The position numbers were made by a program, and so were the translations under genes. Below, piece after piece: positions 34,461 to 37,793 of a stretch of DNA of 37,793 bases. Origin of the DNA: Terriglobales bacterium (lineage in GTDB: Bacteria; Acidobacteriota; Terriglobia; Terriglobales; Acidobacteriaceae); NCBI GenBank assembly GCA_015655315.1, contig JAATFH010000124.1, forward strand, positions 1-37,793, in the 5' to 3' direction. The notes beneath the pieces are model-generated. The model ran no database searches. It had not been told where the DNA came from and was given only the letters and a program-made list of their open reading frames with translations. Within the stretch, counting starts at the first letter, position 1. Every line of letters starts with the position of its first letter.

Positions 34461-34875
34461 ATGTCGAATCACTACAGCAAATGGCTCGTGCTTGCATTGC
34501 TCTGGATGGTGGCGTGCCTGAATACATGGACCGGATGGCGGTTTTGTCATCTTCCCCATACTTCAGCGAGAGATGCACCTGTCAAATGTCTCGCTGGCGA
34601 TGCTCGGGTCAGTCTTCCTCTGGGTATATGGACTTTGCTCACCGCCGAGTGGATATTTAGGAGACCGTTTCCCGCGTAAGCCGGTGATTTTTTGCACTCT
34701 TCTCATTTTCAGCGCTGTCACGCTGGCGACAATCTTTCCGGCACAATCGCGGGCAGCATTGGCATCTTCTTCGTCGGCTACTTTAAGAAGTCCTGGGGAA
34801 TTGGCATCAGCCTCTCGGTCACGTCGCTGCTTCTGTTTGCATATGAAGCGCTTGCTGGCTCTGCAACTGCGTAAG
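34461..34875 (+). pseudogene. Degraded MFS transporter (ACS-type) with frameshifts and internal deletion
   Basis: Pieces of one MFS protein occur in successive frames. The start MSNHYSKWLVLALLWMVACLN should continue YMDRMAV (one base missing near 34522), then VIFPILQREMHLSNVSLAML (another missing near 34542), SVFLWVYGLCSPPSGYLGDRFPRKP (the GDRxxRK loop after helix 2) and helix 3. At about 34730-34745 it jumps to GTIAGSIGIFFVGYFKKSWG and a final helix ending near 34873, so helices 4-10 are missing. It is the fourth gene of the dioxygenase unit and was presumably the transporter for that pathway. The losses mean no working carrier is made. Confidence 0.8.
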
Positions 34876-35500
34876 CGGATCGATACCAAGTCCTCCACGG
34901 GAAATTGGAGACAGGCATCAAGCAGTGGCGGTGCTCCCACGATATCTTTGCTGTAAGGAAGCATTGGAAGACCTTGAGCAGGTGGGTGAAATCTATGCGC
35001 AACATGACCATCCCACCGGAACAGGTTCAGTGCTGGTCAACGCCGGATACCTCTATCTCGACCAGGGGCATATGGATCGCGCCGCTGCTAAAAGCTTTAA
35101 GGCGTATGAGCTAGCATGCGGCAAGCAGGATCATATTCTTATGGCACGCGCACATTCTCGAATGCGCAGTTGCGAATGTCCGTGTCAACGAGCAACTTAG
35201 TGAGGATGACAACCTCACGTGCATGCAAGTGCGGCAAAAACATATGCGGAAGAAGCTGTGCTCCTTGCCAAACATACGCAGAATCGCCGCCTCCTGGCGG
35301 GAGCATGGATTGTACGAGGTATGACCGCGGCCAATGATTTTTTTGAAGATTGGGAAGAATCAAAAGAGTGCGAGACACGCGCTGGAGCGCTTCTGTCGTC
35401 GGAAGACCGCGATCACCCTTGGGAAGACTTGTTGAGCCTAAAAGCCCGCATTCTGCATGCCTCCGGCAATACTGGTCTGCTCAGGCAAGGCGAGGACTGA
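34876..35500 (+). pseudogene. Remnant of a TPR-containing (probably regulatory) protein, frameshifted
   Basis: In frame from about 34925 it reads as TPR-like helices (VLVNAGYLYLDQGHMDRAAA, KSFKAYELACGKQDHILMAR). At about 35150 the homologous reading moves by one base (ILECAVANVRVNEQ) and returns near 35217 (ASAAKTYAEEAVLLAKHTQN, then RRLLAGAWIVRGMTAANDFF), ending at a stop at 35498-35500. The pattern recalls acidobacterial TPR regulators that carry a C-terminal helix-turn-helix, but the HTH end is missing and I recall this family only by eye. It directly follows the ruined transporter, making 34461-35500 one decaying stretch. Confidence 0.6.
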
Positions 35501-35525
35501 GTTCTATTTAAGGTTGTGTGCCCCT

Positions 35526-35541
35526 GTTCAATTGGCTGAAC
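35526..35541. promoter_or_regulatory. Regulon operator upstream of the zinc dehydrogenase unit
   Basis: GTTCAATTGGCTGAAC, perfect in the core and one base from the consensus. A TTTCAC hexamer follows after 4 bp, with no clear -10. The dehydrogenase start proposed here (35829) is 287 bp away; a short frame begins at 35579. Confidence 0.65.
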
Positions 35542-35578
35542 ACAATTTCACAAACGATCCCCTTAGTCTCCTCCAAGG

Positions 35579-35905
35579 ATGAAGCACTGTCCGTCTCTGT
35601 TTGGCTGCGGCTGCTCCAGTGAATACTGCCCAAAATCTCGAAAATATCGCGCCTTCACTCCTCTTGCGATGGCAGGAAAGCAGTCTTCCATGCTCAAAAA
35701 ATATCTTTTTTGGCTAATTGACAGTGGTCTGATGACCAGACTACTATTCGGGCTGTTTGGAAAGGCTCACATCCTCGTGGCCATCCAGAAAAAGGCGTGC
35801 ATACCACCCAGGAGACGAGTCCGAAACGATGAAAGCCCTTCATTACCCCGACTGGCAGACGCTCGAGATTGCCTATCTGCCGACACCGTTTCCGCGCTCA
35901 AATGA
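35579..35905 (+). other. Unexplained short reading frame, possible leader ORF
   Basis: A 108-codon open frame beginning 38 bp after the operator, with AAGG directly before its ATG. The product is basic with a hydrophobic stretch (KKYLFWLIDSGLMTRLLFGL) and matches nothing I recognise. It overlaps the first 77 bp of the zinc dehydrogenase gene in another frame. It may be a chance frame in the decayed region, a leftover of a deleted gene, or a translated leader. I do not assert that it is a gene. Confidence 0.2.
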
Positions 35906-36851
35906 GTTGTTGATTCGCGTAGCCGCATGTGGCATCTGCGGCTCGGAGCTTGAGTCATTTCGCAATCAAAGCGTGAGGCGCAAGCCGCCGCTCATTATGG
36001 GCCATGAGTTTTGCGGCGAGGTAGTAGGCACTGGCGACCAGGTCTCTGGCGAATGGCTTGGGCAGCGTATCATCGCGCATTCCGTCATTCATTGCGGCAA
36101 CTGCATCGCATGCTGGCGAGGCGATACGCATCTGTGCTCTGCGCGCGAATTATTTGGAATGCATCGTCCAGGTGCCTTCGCGGAATTCGTCTGTGTGCCG
36201 CAACACGTTGCGATTCCATGGCCAGAGGGACTTACCGCCGTGCATGCATCGTTCGCAGAGCCGTTGGCCAACGGCATCAACGCAATGCGGCAAGGCACCA
36301 GCAATCGACGGGGTCGCGTAGCCGTCATCGGCGCTGGTCCGATCGGTCTGATGTGCGCGCTTGCCGCGATGCGCATCTTCGGTTCCGAGGTGTTGATTGC
36401 AGACTTGATCCCCGAGCGCCTTGAAGCAGCAAAGAAACTGGGAATCGCTCACACTGTCCACTCGGCGCAGACCGACCTCGTTACGGAGATTTCGTCACTA
36501 TGGCTGGAAAAAGCTGAGCACGTGATTGACGCCGTTGGTAGCAGCCGCACCAAGAAGCTATCGCTTGAGATGGCCGAGCCCGGAGGAACGGTAGTGTGGC
36601 TGGGACTCCACGAAAATGCGGTGCCGGTTGAGAGCTATGCGATTACGTTGCAGCAGCTCACCGTCAGTGGATCCTACGCAGGCACACTCGGAGATTTACG
36701 CGCAGGGGTGGATCTGCTGGCGGAGACACCGACCGATCTGAGTTGGGCTAAGACATATTCACTGGATCGCGGTGAAACCGCTTTTCGGGAGATGGTCGAA
36801 GCCAACGGAAACAACATAAAAGGCATTTTGCAAATCTCCGAGGCGAGCTAA
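35829..36851 (+). CDS. Zinc-dependent medium-chain dehydrogenase (sorbitol/threonine dehydrogenase-like)
   Basis: About 340 residues from ATG 35829 (MKALHYPDW, the normal family start); the frame is open 24 codons further upstream. Catalytic zinc residues lie in ACGICGSE and GHEFCGEV. The structural-zinc cysteines follow the normal four-Cys layout in CGNCIACWRGDTHLC. The nucleotide motif is VIGAGPIGLMCAL (about 165-177), followed by an acidic D at the end of the second strand (LIADLIPERL), indicating NAD. It oxidises an alcohol or sugar hydroxyl. It is 4 bp ahead of the next dehydrogenase, forming an operon. It could provide the first oxidation of the released sugar, or handle an alcohol or aldehyde product. 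Confidence 0.92.
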   Translation: MKALHYPDWQTLEIAYLPTPFPRSNELLIRVAACGICGSELESFRNQSVRRKPPLIMGHEFCGEVVGTGDQVSGEWLGQRIIAHSVIHCGNCIACWRGDTHLCSARELFGMHRPGAFAEFVCVPQHVAIPWPEGLTAVHASFAEPLANGINAMRQGTSNRRGRVAVIGAGPIGLMCALAAMRIFGSEVLIADLIPERLEAAKKLGIAHTVHSAQTDLVTEISSLWLEKAEHVIDAVGSSRTKKLSLEMAEPGGTVVWLGLHENAVPVESYAITLQQLTVSGSYAGTLGDLRAGVDLLAETPTDLSWAKTYSLDRGETAFREMVEANGNNIKGILQISEAS

Positions 36852-36855
36852 AGGT

Positions 36856-37793
36856 ATGAAGACATCCAAGCTGAATATTGTTGTGACGGATTACACCTTT
36901 GTGGATCTGGAGTCGGAACGGCAGATCATCGAAGGCGCCGGGGGTCTCCTGACTGCATTTCAATGCCGGACAGAAGAGGATGTGATCCGGCAGGCAAGCG
37001 AAGCTGATGGACTGCTTGTTCAATGGGCACCGATTACGCGCTCCGTCATAGGAAATTTGCGAAATTGCAAGGTGGTTGTTCGGTATGGCATCGGCATCGA
37101 TAATGTGGACCTTGATGCGGCTCGCGATCATGGCATCACGGTTTGCAATGTGCCGGACTACTGCATCAACGAAGTAGCCGATCACACAATGGCGTTGGCT
37201 CTCTCTCTTCTACGCCAAATCACGGCAGCTGATCGAACGCTCCGATCTGGACGGTGGAACCCGCAGCCCGAGAGACCGATTCTGGCGCCTGACCAAATGA
37301 CTTTCGCGACGATCGGTTTTGGACGGACTGCACAGGCGGTGCTTAACCGTGCACGGGGTTTCTGCTTTAATCTGGCGACTTTTGATCCTTACCTTCCCAC
37401 TTCAGTACAGGTTGCAGAAGACGTTGCACCGCTCGACCTGGACAATCTCCTGACCAGTGCCGACATCATTTCGCTGCACGTTCCGCTGAACGAAAAGACC
37501 CATCACCTGATCAATGAAGCAACGCTCGCGCGCATGAAGCGCCACGTCTTGCTCGTAAACACGGCGCGCGGCGGGCTTATCGATACAGTCGCCCTCGCAA
37601 ATGCTCTGAACAAAGGAACGATTGCAGGGGCGGGACTCGATGTGTTTGAAGCGGAGCCGCTTGCTGCGAATCATCCGCTGCTGGCGTGCGAAAACCTGAT
37701 CGCTACGCCACACGTGGCATTGTACAGCGAGCAGAGCATGGCGCAATTACAGAAGATGGCGGCGGAAGAGGTCATGCGTCCGCTGACAGGACA
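36856..37793 (+). CDS. D-2-hydroxyacid dehydrogenase, PGDH-like (3' end cut off)
   Basis: The frame starts at ATG 36856 and runs off the window (312 codons visible, nearly the whole protein). The nucleotide motif is TFATIGFGRTAQAVL, with GFGRTA in place of the common GxGxxG, here G-F-G-x-x-A. Catalytic residues are Arg in VNTARGGLID, Glu in DVFEAEPL and His in TPHVALYSEQS. An early VVRYGIGIDNVDLDAA segment marks the phosphoglycerate-dehydrogenase-like group. It is not a close copy of the enzyme at 5965. It is coupled to the zinc dehydrogenase by a 4-bp gap. It probably interconverts a pathway 2-oxoacid and hydroxyacid; hydroxypyruvate or glyoxylate reduction is another option. Confidence 0.9.
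   Translation, partial: MKTSKLNIVVTDYTFVDLESERQIIEGAGGLLTAFQCRTEEDVIRQASEADGLLVQWAPITRSVIGNLRNCKVVVRYGIGIDNVDLDAARDHGITVCNVPDYCINEVADHTMALALSLLRQITAADRTLRSGRWNPQPERPILAPDQMTFATIGFGRTAQAVLNRARGFCFNLATFDPYLPTSVQVAEDVAPLDLDNLLTSADIISLHVPLNEKTHHLINEATLARMKRHVLLVNTARGGLIDTVALANALNKGTIAGAGLDVFEAEPLAANHPLLACENLIATPHVALYSEQSMAQLQKMAAEEVMRPLTG

Noticed and set aside
1-37793. CRISPR arrays, insertion sequences, tRNA or rRNA genes
   Set aside because: I saw no regularly spaced repeats, transposase frames or recognisable RNA genes on either strand.

Overview
The window looks like chromosome of a soil Acidobacteriota, probably the Terriglobia/Acidobacteriaceae group. The main reason is an Oar-like TonB-dependent receptor with an N-terminal carboxypeptidase-regulatory domain (15472-18939), followed by a run of exported TPR proteins. 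A RhaT-type symporter and Tat-exported glycoside hydrolases fit the same picture. Placement is inference from gene content; no rRNA or tRNA is visible. Almost everything belongs to one large sugar and sugar-acid utilisation locus.

Layout. 1-2670 (minus): RhaT-family symporter, then the alpha and (cut off) beta subunits of a TPP-dependent 2-oxoacid dehydrogenase. 2964-4585 (plus): FadR-type GntR regulator and UlaG-like lactonase. 4691-9061 (plus): galactonate-dehydratase-like enolase-superfamily enzyme, D-2-hydroxyacid dehydrogenase, SDR, LDH2-type oxidoreductase. 9272-12313 (plus): Tat-exported GH2 hydrolase. 12333-18939 (minus): TonB receptor and three TPR proteins. 19346-24036 (plus): secreted GH36 alpha-galactosidase, FGGY kinase, KDPG-type aldolase. 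24047-28499 (minus): second GH36 (Tat signal), IclR regulator, DapA-family aldolase. 28861-30102 (minus): cytochrome P450. 30284-34408 (plus): SGNH hydrolase split by a frameshift, TauD-type dioxygenase, SDR lacking its catalytic Tyr, SMP-30 lactonase. 34461-35500: decayed remains of an MFS transporter and a TPR protein. 35829-37793 (plus): zinc MDR dehydrogenase and a truncated D-2-hydroxyacid dehydrogenase.

How the parts fit (inference). The receptor and exported GH2/GH36 enzymes would capture and trim a galactoside-type glycan. Released sugars would enter through RhaT or the lost MFS carrier. Dehydrogenases, SMP-30 lactonase, dehydratase and DapA aldolase make up a non-phosphorylative Entner-Doudoroff-type route; the kinase and KDPG-type aldolase suggest a phosphorylated branch. 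The P450 and TauD oxygenase are unusual here and could remove a substituent such as O-methyl before the sugar enters the pathway.

The strongest new observation is a 16-bp operator, consensus GTTCAATAGGCTGAAC (core GTTCA-N6-TGAAC). It occurs about ten times, always between genes. At several promoters it sits exactly 4 bp upstream of a TTGACA-like -35 box, and three of these have a -10-like hexamer 17 bp further on. It ties the dispersed transcription units into one regulon, most likely run by the IclR protein encoded inside the cluster.
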